From Anaerolineaceae bacterium (GTDB taxonomy: Bacteria; Chloroflexota; Anaerolineae; Aggregatilineales; Phototrophicaceae): DNA of 64,000 bases. Where the stretch lies: the NCBI GenBank assembly GCA_016124855.1, contig WGMX01000028.1, positions 248,001 to 312,000 on the forward strand. The letters are read 5' to 3'. Shown piece after piece: positions 16,562 to 25,842 of this stretch. The notes beneath the pieces were generated by a model. It was given only the letters and a program-made list of their open reading frames with translations, searched no databases and was not told the DNA's origin. Every line of letters starts with the position of its first letter. Position 1 is the stretch's first letter. The position numbers and the translations under genes were made by a program.

Positions 16562-18478
16562 ATGAATTCTTTTCTAGAAAACCAGCGTCAGATTCGCATT
16601 GCTATCATCGCTGTCGCCATCATCTTTACCATTGGCGTAGCGGGATTCATGATATTCGAGAAGTTTTCGCTTCTGGATTCGATCTGGTTAACGGTTATTA
16701 CGCTCGCCACGATTGGCTATGGGGACATTGTCGCCCACAGCCCTGCAGGTCGCATCTTTACAATTTTGCTCATCCTCTTCGGACTTGGCGCGGTTGCCTA
16801 TGGTTTACAAGCGACAGCCGGCTTTTTCTTGAGTCCTGCTGTGCGCGATTTGCGCCAACGCCGCCGCACACAACGTCACATTGATAAACTCAAAAACCAC
16901 TTCATCATATGCGGTGCTGGGAAATTGGTCGACGAAACGGTTAAGACTCTGCTTGAAAGTGCAAATGCCGATTCTCATGCGCGTCACTATTTCTTGAACT
17001 TATTTCATACCCGTGAAAGTTTATTAGACATCGTCGTTATCGTAACGCCTGATCCGACATTCGCTGTACACCTTCGTGAAAATAATCTGCTCGTGGTGGA
17101 AGGCGACCCAACCGATGATGATGTACTCAAGCGCGCCGGCGTAAATCACGCGCAAGCCATGATGGTTATGCTGGACGATGATACGGAAAGTCTGTTAACT
17201 GTTTTGACTGCTCGCAATCTTAATCCGGAATTGGATATCACGGCTGCCGCACTAGATGAACAACTGGCTGCCAAAATGATTCGTGTTGGCGCAAATGGCG
17301 TTATTGCCCACTATGACTCGGCAGCCCGTTTTCTCAATAATGCCACATTACGACCTGCTGTAAGTGAATTTTTCTCTACCATACTGTTCACCCATAACTC
17401 CGCTATCACGACTATTCCACTCGATCTCGCTGAAGATTCTCCTTGGATCGGTCAATACCTCAGCAACCTCGAACTGTATCAGCATTTTGAGGCCGGCGTC
17501 ATCGGCATCAGGCAAAGCGACGGAAATTATCTATATGCACCGGATGAAAAGAGTCTTTTGCATGAAAATGAGGTGTTAATAACGGTCGTTCCCGTTCAAA
17601 ATGTCGCGCAGTTAAGAGCCGCTTGCCGCGCGCCGGGTGCACCTCAACCCAGACTGTCTAATTGGCAGCGTTTGCCATTGCAATTAAAGCCTCACCTATT
17701 ACCTGATCATATTTATAGTCTGGAAGACAGTGAAAAAATTGTAACGGAAATGTCTCAACACTTTATCATTTGCGGCACAGGGCGGGTGGCTCGTAATGCC
17801 GTCAACCAGCTCGATCCCAGTCGCCCATTTGTCATCATTAGTGACGATGAACTGTATTCCGACGAACTAATCGAACGTGGCTTCCGTGTAATTCAAGGCC
17901 AACCCTCACAAGATTCGATTTTGCGTAAAGCTGGTGTTGAGCGTGCTTTGGCCATCATGGTCGCCTTAGATGATGATGCCACCAGTGTATTAACAGTCTT
18001 GAACTGCCGTGGATTTAGCAAACGCCTGCTCATTACTGCAACTGCCCAAACCGAAACAATGATTCCAAAGCTGCGTCGTGCTGGTGCAGATCGGGTCATT
18101 ACCCATTTCCAAGTCGCCGCGCAGTTCACGTTACTGGCAACTACGCGCCCGGCTGTCAGCGATTTTCTCCAATACGTGGTCTATAACTATCACGCACAAA
18201 TCGAAACCACCGAACTTTACATGCAAGATGATTCGCCATGGATTGGCTCAACGATTGCTGACCTAGACTTGACTCGATTCAAAGCAGGTGTCATCGGGGT
18301 ACGAAAAGCAGACGGACATTATCACTATGCACCAACATCGCAGTTCATTCTCAAACAGAATGATGTGTTAATTGTCGTCACACCGATGATGTACGCCGAC
18401 GAATTACGGACCCTCGCGCACGGCAGTATCACTCGTCGGCCAACTTCCTTGCGAACGGGCCACCTAAAAGATCGCTGA
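16562..18478 (+). CDS. two-transmembrane potassium channel with two RCK (TrkA-N/TrkA-C) units
   Basis: 638 residues. Membrane part: helices at about 12-32 and 66-90 with the selectivity filter TIGYGD at 50-55 between them, the MthK/Kir type without a voltage sensor. Then two complete cytosolic regulator units: a Rossmann-like TrkA-N beginning HFIICGAGK (about 117) with its TrkA-C near 280-365, and a second TrkA-N beginning HFIICGTGR (about 400) with TrkA-C near 540-620. Each has the EGDP/QGQP and MVMLDD/IMVALDD strands. Two RCK units in one chain mean four subunits can build the gating ring without extra soluble RCK, as in BK and GsuK-type channels. Converges on the yqeC-mocA gene with a 1-bp gap. 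Confidence 0.92.
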   Translation: MNSFLENQRQIRIAIIAVAIIFTIGVAGFMIFEKFSLLDSIWLTVITLATIGYGDIVAHSPAGRIFTILLILFGLGAVAYGLQATAGFFLSPAVRDLRQRRRTQRHIDKLKNHFIICGAGKLVDETVKTLLESANADSHARHYFLNLFHTRESLLDIVVIVTPDPTFAVHLRENNLLVVEGDPTDDDVLKRAGVNHAQAMMVMLDDDTESLLTVLTARNLNPELDITAAALDEQLAAKMIRVGANGVIAHYDSAARFLNNATLRPAVSEFFSTILFTHNSAITTIPLDLAEDSPWIGQYLSNLELYQHFEAGVIGIRQSDGNYLYAPDEKSLLHENEVLITVVPVQNVAQLRAACRAPGAPQPRLSNWQRLPLQLKPHLLPDHIYSLEDSEKIVTEMSQHFIICGTGRVARNAVNQLDPSRPFVIISDDELYSDELIERGFRVIQGQPSQDSILRKAGVERALAIMVALDDDATSVLTVLNCRGFSKRLLITATAQTETMIPKLRRAGADRVITHFQVAAQFTLLATTRPAVSDFLQYVVYNYHAQIETTELYMQDDSPWIGSTIADLDLTRFKAGVIGVRKADGHYHYAPTSQFILKQNDVLIVVTPMMYADELRTLAHGSITRRPTSLRTGHLKDR

Positions 18479-18479
18479 T

Positions 18480-19832
18480 CTAACCATCCAATCCAGCCAA
18501 TCGGCGTTCTTGTCGGTAATCTTCCGGCGTATCAACATCGCGCAAGACACTGTCTGTATCGACATTGACATAGGCAATACGGTTTTTGTGACGGTCAATG
18601 ACCTCACGAGGAGACCCGTCATCTGGTAAATCGAGTATTTCAGGCCAATAACGTCTATCAATCAAGATCGGGTGACCACGGCGCATTTGATAACTTGGCG
18701 CGACGATGTCCCCGGTGCCTTCCGCATAAGACATCATTACCTGCGAGATGACTTTGGGTTGAATACGGGGTTGATCGCCCAATACGACTAACGCGGCACT
18801 GATATATTCAGGCATTGTCCGCAAACCCGCCTTGAGCGATGACAGCATTTCACCGGTCGTATATTTATCGTTATGAATCACATCTGCACCGGCACGAGAC
18901 GCTACCTGACGCACCTCGCCAGCGCGATGCCCTGTTACAACTTTTATGTTCGGGACACGCGCTAATGAAAGCTGCTCAATAATATGCTCGAGTATCGTTC
19001 TACGACCACCCCAAGGCAGAAGCACCTTTGGCTGTCCCATCCGACGCGACATTCCCGCTGCCAACACGACAGCACCGATATGTTTTTGTACTTCATAAAT
19101 GGGTTCGCCGCTGCGCACTGAACCCATTGCAACCCCATGAATACGAGACGACCGCAGTATAAGTTGGGCGATGAGTCGCGCTCGTCCCCGCGCATACCCA
19201 TGCGGCGGGGTCTGGTTGAGCAGCGAGACAATTCGCGCCGTAGAAGGTACGCCGCGCAGTCCCAATTCCTCATCACGTAGCACTTGTGCTACCCAAGGTG
19301 ACCGCACGCGGTTGCCGAGTAAAAATCCATATCGCTCATCGATAGCACTTGCGTTATAAACATGTTCTTCATCAAGTGGCTGACCTAACACCGCCAGTGA
19401 GGCCATGGGAACAACCAGAGTTGTCTCTGGTGGGATATAGGGTTCATCCTTCATTGGAGCTTTCAAAGGCAGACCGCCGGCATAATCCGCTTCAATGAGC
19501 ATTACGTCCGAATCGACGGTGTCGAGCAATCGGGGTATCCATGATGCGTTCGGCCCATAAACTAGATTATTTTTGATGTCACCATAAAGAAACACAAAAC
19601 GGTTTTCGCCCAGCGCAAGGGAAAGATGCGCCATACCTGCATCAAATGTCGTAGCAAAGGGCATCAAACCAAGTTCATCGACCGCAATCTGGGAAGTTGT
19701 GGTTGCGACTACCCGCAGTCCTGCTTGCGCTAGTTCATGACCCAGCGAAATGAGCGTAGCAGTTTTCCCACCACCGCCTACGAAAGCGACAACATCGCCG
19801 GGAACAATTTCAAATGCTTTTTGAAGTTTCAT
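18480..19832 (-). CDS. YqeC-MocA fusion: selenium/molybdenum hydroxylase accessory factor and cofactor nucleotidyltransferase
   Basis: 450 residues in two parts. Residues 1-230 match YqeC, the factor tied to selenium-dependent molybdenum hydroxylases, with a P-loop FVGGGGKTATL at about 17-27 and IEADYAGGLPLKAP. Residues 250-450 match the MocA/MobA-like nucleotidyltransferase fold, opening with VVLAAGMSRRMGQPKVLLPW and containing LVVLGDQPRI, which in MocA transfers CMP to molybdopterin to give the cytosine dinucleotide form used by xanthine dehydrogenase-type enzymes. It is the last gene of the xdh operon, 82 bp after the Mo subunit, consistent with maturing that enzyme. In E. coli YqeC and MocA are separate proteins. 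Confidence 0.9.
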   Translation of the reverse strand: MKLQKAFEIVPGDVVAFVGGGGKTATLISLGHELAQAGLRVVATTTSQIAVDELGLMPFATTFDAGMAHLSLALGENRFVFLYGDIKNNLVYGPNASWIPRLLDTVDSDVMLIEADYAGGLPLKAPMKDEPYIPPETTLVVPMASLAVLGQPLDEEHVYNASAIDERYGFLLGNRVRSPWVAQVLRDEELGLRGVPSTARIVSLLNQTPPHGYARGRARLIAQLILRSSRIHGVAMGSVRSGEPIYEVQKHIGAVVLAAGMSRRMGQPKVLLPWGGRRTILEHIIEQLSLARVPNIKVVTGHRAGEVRQVASRAGADVIHNDKYTTGEMLSSLKAGLRTMPEYISAALVVLGDQPRIQPKVISQVMMSYAEGTGDIVAPSYQMRRGHPILIDRRYWPEILDLPDDGSPREVIDRHKNRIAYVNVDTDSVLRDVDTPEDYRQERRLAGLDG

Positions 19833-19914
19833 TACCCGGCTCTCATCATGACTGACTCAATTTCAATTACGGTGATTAGAATCCTCGCCAAGAATCATAA
19901 AGTAAATACGCTTC

Positions 19915-22149
19915 TTAAAGGATACCTATTCCTTGTTTTCGCAGCGCTGCAACGACGCGCTCAGGAGTCATGGGTAATACATCAATCCAAACCCCTGTTG
20001 CGTCAAAAACTGCGGCAGCAACAGCCGGAGCAAGCGGCAAAAATGGCATTTCCGCCATTCCACGCGCCCCCCATGGGCCAATTGGATCAGCGTATTCTAA
20101 CACAACTGACTTGACTTCTTCTGGCACATCCAGCACAGTGGGAATCAAATAGGTCGAGAGATAGGGATTACGAATTTTACCCTCAACGGAGATTAAATTC
20201 TCCATAATGGCGTAACCTTGTGCCTGTACCACGCACCCTTCAATCTGGGCTTTCACCAATTCGGTGTTGACCGCCTTGCCAACGTCATTAGCCGAAATTA
20301 CCCGAACGACCCGTATATGTCCGGTTTCAATATCCACTTCGACTTCCACAGCTTGCGCCACATATCCATAGGCGAAATTCGGTTCACTACGTCCGGTCAT
20401 AGGATCATAAGGCGTTGTCTTAGGAGGCTGATACTGATAGGTCGCTATCGCGGGACGTTCTTCACGTCGCCACATTTCCATTGCCAGTTCAGCTGCACCT
20501 TTAATCGCATTCCCTGCCATAAAGGTCAAACGTGAAGCAGAAGCGCTGCCAGAAGTTTGGGCCTCGGCAGTGTCATGCCCCATCAACTTGACGCGCTCTA
20601 AGGCCACTCCGGTTGCGGCAGCGGCCATCTGGACAAATACGGTATGCGCGCCCTGCCCTACATCCGCGCCGGCTGCTCGCACAATCACCTGTTCAATATC
20701 GCCCTTGCCATGCAGTTCAATCGTAGCCCAGCTCTGCTCAGGGAAGCCAAAACTATAGCCAACGTTTTTAAATCCGCAAGCAAATCCAATGCCATGCCGT
20801 AACGCTGGATTAGTCGGCTGCTGCGCCTTTTTATGTGACCAACCTCTTGAACTATCCTTCGCCCAATAACTCTCGACTGCACACTTTTCCACTACTTCGG
20901 GCATTGAAACGCCTTTGGGAAACGGTGTTCCAACACTGGCAATGCTGCCTTCACGAATCACATTTCGCATGCGCACTTCTACAGGATCCATACTAAGTGC
21001 TTCTGCCAATCGATTCATTTGTCCTTCAGCGGCTAATGCGCCCTGTGGCCCACCAAACCCTCTGAATGCCCCTGTGGGGATGTTGTTGGTCAAAACACCG
21101 TAGGTATCAATATGGATATTTAGGATTTCATACGGCCCGGTACATGTCAAATTAGCGTTTCCCATAACCTTAGTCGTAGTGTAGTTATAAGGTCCGGCAT
21201 CGCCGATAACGGTTGCCTCCGCAGCCACGACTTTTCCGTCTTTGGTTGCACCCCATTTTGCACGAATAGAAACAGGGTGCCGCTTATGGTGATTTTGAAT
21301 CGATTCTTCACGACTCCAGATTATTTTCACCGGACGGCGCAGATTTTGTGCAGCTAAAGCCAGCACAATTTGTACTGACATATCCTCCCGACCACCAAAC
21401 GCCCCACCAATCGCGGGATAAACCACCCGCACTTGTTCTTGCGGTAAACCCAGCGCGTGATAAATCTGTTCTTGGTCTTCATGAACCCACTGCCCTGCTA
21501 CCACCACAGTTACTCGACCTTGTTCATCGATGTAACCTAAACCAGCCTCAGGTTGTAAAAAAGCATGTTCCTGATACCCTGTGCTATATTCACCTTCAAC
21601 CACGACTTCTGCGGCAGCCCATCCCGCCTCCATGTCGCCTTTCCGAATCCGATAGTGGCAAAGAACGTTGTTGGGATTCCCCACATGTATAAGAGGAGCA
21701 CCTTCCTCCATTGCAGCCTCAGGCGAAAACACAGCAGGCAAATCTTCATATGTAACATTAATAAGCTTTGCCGCTTGTGCGGCGATGGCTTCTGATTCCG
21801 CCACTACGGCAGCAACATAATCCATATAACACCGAACAGTATCCGCACCGGGTACTTGGCTGTTGCTACCGGGTCCGCACATAACTGGTTGATCTTTTGT
21901 GACCAAGCCATATTCATTATGAGGCACATCTTTTGCCGTGAAAATGCGGACTACTCCCGGCAGTGCTTCGGCGTTCTGTGTATCAATTGCGACTACCCGT
22001 GCATGAGCGCGATCACTGTAGCGCAGCTTCATCCAAAGCTGCCCTTCCTTTTCAACATCGCCGGGGTAAGCGGCCTCTCCGGTCACTTTGCTCACGGCAT
22101 CGAGCCGTTTAATGTTATCGCCGATGGCAACCATGTTCTCTTGCGACAT
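19915..22149 (-). CDS. xanthine dehydrogenase-type molybdopterin-binding subunit
   Basis: Large catalytic subunit, 744 residues, of a molybdenum hydroxylase. The N-terminal domain starts RLDAVSKVTGEAAYPGD; the cofactor domain shows GGAFGGREDMSVQ, AFRGFGGPQGA, the Q-loop region GADVGQGAHTVFVQMAA, and the C-terminal ARGMAEMPFLP where the Glu is the expected catalytic base. It needs the FAD/2Fe-2S partner encoded at 24.3-25.8 kb, separated from it by two unrelated genes. YqeC in the operon hints that the enzyme may be of the selenium-dependent type (labile Se ligand, not selenocysteine). Substrate likely a purine, from the gene neighbourhood. Confidence 0.93.
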   Translation of the reverse strand: MSQENMVAIGDNIKRLDAVSKVTGEAAYPGDVEKEGQLWMKLRYSDRAHARVVAIDTQNAEALPGVVRIFTAKDVPHNEYGLVTKDQPVMCGPGSNSQVPGADTVRCYMDYVAAVVAESEAIAAQAAKLINVTYEDLPAVFSPEAAMEEGAPLIHVGNPNNVLCHYRIRKGDMEAGWAAAEVVVEGEYSTGYQEHAFLQPEAGLGYIDEQGRVTVVVAGQWVHEDQEQIYHALGLPQEQVRVVYPAIGGAFGGREDMSVQIVLALAAQNLRRPVKIIWSREESIQNHHKRHPVSIRAKWGATKDGKVVAAEATVIGDAGPYNYTTTKVMGNANLTCTGPYEILNIHIDTYGVLTNNIPTGAFRGFGGPQGALAAEGQMNRLAEALSMDPVEVRMRNVIREGSIASVGTPFPKGVSMPEVVEKCAVESYWAKDSSRGWSHKKAQQPTNPALRHGIGFACGFKNVGYSFGFPEQSWATIELHGKGDIEQVIVRAAGADVGQGAHTVFVQMAAAATGVALERVKLMGHDTAEAQTSGSASASRLTFMAGNAIKGAAELAMEMWRREERPAIATYQYQPPKTTPYDPMTGRSEPNFAYGYVAQAVEVEVDIETGHIRVVRVISANDVGKAVNTELVKAQIEGCVVQAQGYAIMENLISVEGKIRNPYLSTYLIPTVLDVPEEVKSVVLEYADPIGPWGARGMAEMPFLPLAPAVAAAVFDATGVWIDVLPMTPERVVAALRKQGIGIL

Positions 22150-22220
22150 CGCAAATCCCCAATCAGATGCTACCTATAATGAGCGTATAGATCGTCAAAG
22201 TAGTGATGTTGATTACTGTT

Positions 22221-23978
22221 TTATACTTCTGGGACAAGATTTGCACGTACAGTCGCCTTCTGTTGTAAGCGACGAACTTCTTGACCAAAAATACGACGCA
22301 AAATCGCTATTGCAGTGGCGTATGTGGGATCAACACCCGCATAGCTTAAGTTACTGCTACCCAAGTTCTTCCCCTTGCTCATCGGGGTGTCTGAGGCGTA
22401 ATGCAAGAAACCGACATCAAATGGCACACCATACAAATTCACAATTTCATTAAAAGGATGCAATTTGGGACGGAATGCCTCATAAATAGACGACAAAAAC
22501 GGCCCCGCTTCCATCTCAATATCGGTGTAACCTTCTCGATAAAACACTTCCATATAACGGGGATTTTGCAGAAACGTTCCCGGTACGCTGATGCCTTTTT
22601 GATTATCCAACACCATGCCGTATGTCAGGTAGGGGGCTACATCCATCGCCGAAAAACAGTTCTCAAATAAATAGGTGTTTTGTGAATGTTCATCATGAAT
22701 GACGCTTGGGATCATGACATCGCCTACGCGTCCATTCAAAGTCGCAGACTTCCCCATAATATATACACCACGCAAACTGCCCACCCGTTCTGTGACACGA
22801 TTAAGCAGTTCATAGGCCGCCAATCCTAACGGATAATCGATATTTAGAATTAGGGCATCACTGCTGGCAAACCGCGAAACATCCGCTAGATCTTGGATCC
22901 GTTTATCCATCCAATCCCGACGCAACCGCTTCAGATCAATGACCTGTGCTTCAACATCAAAACCATGTCGGCTCGGTACACGGTAAATACCAATGGTTCG
23001 TTCATCTGCAAGCTGCGAATCACGTGCCTTCTGACCGCGATCAGCTAAATATTTTTTAAGCACATAATACAGCAGATTATCGAGTCCCTTACGGTCACCG
23101 CTGTCTCGAATCGCTTGATATTCGGCAACCAATTCACCTTTGCTAAATTGCTCGATATACTCAGCTAAATTGTGTTCCTCGCGTTGGGCAAATCCAGTTA
23201 ATAAATTCGCCAGACAATGAGTATTGCTAGACACAAAATAAACAGGACGATTTTCTAAATCAATATCGTCCATTTGGGAATCGACTTCAGACCACCAATA
23301 GGCTGTCGCGCGGCGATAATCCGCTAATGATCCAGCCAGCATTCGCAAACCAATTTGTTTACGCCGTTGTGAAATCTGGTACAGGGTTTCAGTAAATCGG
23401 TCGCCCCAGATGACTTCTAAGCGCCGCAGTTCCTCATTATTCAAGTAGAGGGTTTCAGCAATTAACGCGTATTCCTCTTCACTAAGTTTTTCCCCGCGCT
23501 TTGCCTCTAGCACAGCCTTCGCATCATCCACCTGTAGCAGCAGGTGCAGCTTGTTCCATTCAATCTGGTAAGCCGTCAATGTCGGCACAAGGTCATCAAT
23601 ATCAGACCGGCTGGCAATGAATACGGCAAGCGAACCTTTACTATCGAAATGCATACGCCGCCGTCTACCCGGCGCGCTCACCCGCTGCCATTCTTTGATA
23701 TCCGTAAAGCCCGCCTCAACAAACGAGCGTTCAATTTGCCCAATGAGCACTTGCTCGGTATCCAACATACAGTCCGGCAGTCGTAAACTGGCATAGGTCA
23801 ACGCCGATGTATCTGGTTCGGTACTTCGCGCTAACGGATGCAGAGACGACTCCATCGCAAGGTGACTCTCAACCAACGTCTCAATCTGAATCAAATGACT
23901 CGACCGCAGCAGCGAATAGTACGTTCGCATATATAGTTGAATTTCTTCGCTGCCGGTCTTAGGTACAGTGCGATCCAT
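22221..23978 (-). CDS. uncharacterised protein with a nucleoside phosphorylase-like C-terminal half
   Basis: 585 residues, no assigned family that I can name with confidence. Residues 1-330 are helix-rich, with no catalytic motif I recognise; SSNTHCLANLLTGF near 255 is the most distinctive stretch. Residues about 370-570 resemble the nucleoside phosphorylase superfamily: a parallel strand followed by GVYIMGKSATLNGRVGDVMIP (compare the GxAGGL...GDVVIP block), and further on KGISVPGTFLQ and then DIEMEAGPFLSSIYEA, matching the (V/I)EMEAAA block that binds ribose. It is 71 bp upstream of the Mo subunit and 5 bp after a small membrane gene, inside the xdh operon. A nucleosidase/phosphorylase feeding the hydroxylase is a reasonable guess, unproven. 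Confidence 0.7.
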   Translation of the reverse strand: MDRTVPKTGSEEIQLYMRTYYSLLRSSHLIQIETLVESHLAMESSLHPLARSTEPDTSALTYASLRLPDCMLDTEQVLIGQIERSFVEAGFTDIKEWQRVSAPGRRRRMHFDSKGSLAVFIASRSDIDDLVPTLTAYQIEWNKLHLLLQVDDAKAVLEAKRGEKLSEEEYALIAETLYLNNEELRRLEVIWGDRFTETLYQISQRRKQIGLRMLAGSLADYRRATAYWWSEVDSQMDDIDLENRPVYFVSSNTHCLANLLTGFAQREEHNLAEYIEQFSKGELVAEYQAIRDSGDRKGLDNLLYYVLKKYLADRGQKARDSQLADERTIGIYRVPSRHGFDVEAQVIDLKRLRRDWMDKRIQDLADVSRFASSDALILNIDYPLGLAAYELLNRVTERVGSLRGVYIMGKSATLNGRVGDVMIPSVIHDEHSQNTYLFENCFSAMDVAPYLTYGMVLDNQKGISVPGTFLQNPRYMEVFYREGYTDIEMEAGPFLSSIYEAFRPKLHPFNEIVNLYGVPFDVGFLHYASDTPMSKGKNLGSSNLSYAGVDPTYATAIAILRRIFGQEVRRLQQKATVRANLVPEV

Positions 23979-23983
23979 TTTCG

Positions 23984-24340
23984 CTACCGTGCCCTATTTT
24001 GGCGGTTAATTTCCCGCTGACGAATTTTGCGTGCTGCTTTTTCGTTTACCATAACTTTCCGGTTCTTAGCCACTTGAATCTCGGTTACACCGCTCTTTTT
24101 ACGCGGCACGGCAAAAGCCACAATCAGCGAAAAAAACATCGCAATCAAGAAGAACAAAATGACCCCAACGATAATGGGAACTTTAGGGTCATTTGGCAGA
24201 CCTCTTAGAACAGATTTTTTAAGCTCAACAATTAACGGATTTGTAAATACGAGGGCCAACGCCGCCGATGACAGCGCCAACAAAAATCCGAGCACAGGCC
24301 AAAATGCTTTACCGCGGGGTTGAGGTTTCCGGTTTGTCAT
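23984..24340 (-). CDS. small two-helix membrane protein
   Basis: 118 residues, not recognised. Two membrane helices (about 13-33 and 54-75) separated by a short loop with Lys and Asp/Pro, then a strongly basic C-terminal tail (about 80-118, VMVNEKAARKIRQREINRQNR). Its start lies inside the 3' end of the FAD/2Fe-2S gene (32 bp overlap) with an AAGGAGA site just before the ATG, so it is translationally linked to that subunit. It could anchor the enzyme or electron acceptor at the membrane; this is only a suggestion from position. Confidence 0.7.
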   Translation of the reverse strand: MTNRKPQPRGKAFWPVLGFLLALSSAALALVFTNPLIVELKKSVLRGLPNDPKVPIIVGVILFFLIAMFFSLIVAFAVPRKKSGVTEIQVAKNRKVMVNEKAARKIRQREINRQNRAR

Positions 24341-25763
24341 ATGATTCTCCTTGGGTCAGTTTTTTCTTACTGGCTTCTTCAAACGCCTGCAAAATTTTGT
24401 AATAGCCGGTACAACGGCACAAATTCCCGGTGATACTTTGCTGAATTTGTTCACGTGTCGGTTCAGGGAATTCTTCTAACAGCTTGGCTCCTGCCATCAA
24501 AAACCCGGGTGTGCAGTAACCGCACTGAACCGCGCCTTGTTCGACAAAAGCCTCTTGAATGGGATGCAAATGTCCTTCCTGCTGCAAGCCTTCTACTGTC
24601 TCGATTATTGCACCATCTGCGCGCGGAGATGGAACCATACAAGCCATCACCGCCGCGCCATCTAAAAATACAGTACATGCACCGCACTCACCTTCTGCGC
24701 AGCCTTCTTTAGTTCCTGGCAAACCGGCATCTTCCCGTAAGAATCGCAGTAGTGTTTTCTCTTGTCCGGTTTGAATCGTATACGGCTGACCGTTGATAGT
24801 CGTGGTAATTGCCTGCTGACCATCAATTCGTCGTTGAACCGCAATTGAAGTTGGTGACTCATTTGCTCCCCGTAACATCGGCGGACTGTCCGGCCAATTG
24901 TCACGCTCCGTTCCAGAGGCTAAAGCTCGCAATGCCCGTGCCACTAGAACACGAATCATCTCACTCCGATATTCCGCTGTGCTGCGAATGTCGTCAATCG
25001 GCGTGGGTGCAGCCGCTGACAACCGTGCCGCGTCTGCAATGACATCTACTGTAAGTTTCCGCCCAATTAGTGATTGTTCTGCTACTAGAACACGAATTAT
25101 CGTCGGCGCGACACATCCTAGTGTAATAGATGCGCGGGTCACTTTTTCGCCATCGAACTGGAGTAACACTGCCACATTAATGACCGAAATCGCCTGCGCC
25201 CGACGCAGACCCAGCTTAATAAAAATGCCGCGTTCATCGCTCGAGAGTGCCGGAAATGTAATGGCTGTCAACATCTCATCGGGTCGCATCACGTTGCGTC
25301 GCAATCCAGTATAAAAGGCATTCAGTGGGACGCTGCGCTCTCCCTCTAGAGATGTTAATGTAACTTCCGCACCTAAAGCCATCAAAGGGGTTATCGTGTC
25401 ATTGGCCGCAGATCCAGTAATCACATTTCCGGCTACCGTCGCACGATTTCGAATTTGCGGCGCACCAACCTCCCAAGAAGCCTGCGCCAGAGGAAATCCA
25501 CGCTCAACCACCAGCCGACTATCAACAACTTGATTATGGGTAACTAATGCACCCAACCGGATGTGGTCGCCGTGCAAAGTAATTGCATCTAAACCAGCAA
25601 CCCGACTAATGTCAATCAGCGCGTCTATTCCCTGTCGCTGTTGCCGCTCAAGTTCGATTAAGATATCGGTTCCGCCAGCAATTATCCGTGCCTTCTCGCG
25701 ATACTGGGAAAGCAGTTCCAGAGCTTCTGCTACTGAACTGACGTTAAAATATTGACTCCACAT
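24309..25763 (-). CDS. fused FAD-binding and 2Fe-2S subunit of a xanthine dehydrogenase-type enzyme
   Basis: 484 residues joining two subunits usually separate. Residues 1-290 are the FAD subunit (RIIAGGTDILIEL near 25, RNRATVAGNVITGSAANDT near 105, and the CO dehydrogenase flavoprotein C-terminal domain around 180-280). Residues 315-470 are the 2Fe-2S subunit: plant-type cluster GCAEGECGACTVF...C and helical-domain cluster QCGYCTPGF...CRCTGYY. Order here is FAD then Fe-S, the reverse of the Fe-S, FAD, Mo order in eukaryotic xanthine dehydrogenase. Electrons would pass from Mo through both clusters to FAD and then NAD or another acceptor. It pairs with the Mo subunit at 19.9-22.1 kb. Confidence 0.93.
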   Translation of the reverse strand: MWSQYFNVSSVAEALELLSQYREKARIIAGGTDILIELERQQRQGIDALIDISRVAGLDAITLHGDHIRLGALVTHNQVVDSRLVVERGFPLAQASWEVGAPQIRNRATVAGNVITGSAANDTITPLMALGAEVTLTSLEGERSVPLNAFYTGLRRNVMRPDEMLTAITFPALSSDERGIFIKLGLRRAQAISVINVAVLLQFDGEKVTRASITLGCVAPTIIRVLVAEQSLIGRKLTVDVIADAARLSAAAPTPIDDIRSTAEYRSEMIRVLVARALRALASGTERDNWPDSPPMLRGANESPTSIAVQRRIDGQQAITTTINGQPYTIQTGQEKTLLRFLREDAGLPGTKEGCAEGECGACTVFLDGAAVMACMVPSPRADGAIIETVEGLQQEGHLHPIQEAFVEQGAVQCGYCTPGFLMAGAKLLEEFPEPTREQIQQSITGNLCRCTGYYKILQAFEEASKKKLTQGESYDKPETSTPR

Positions 25764-25842
25764 AGCAACCGCTAACCCGCCCTTCCACCATGTTTAAACC
25801 ACTATAGCACAGGTTATCGATGCGCTGCGAACGAGAGACCGT

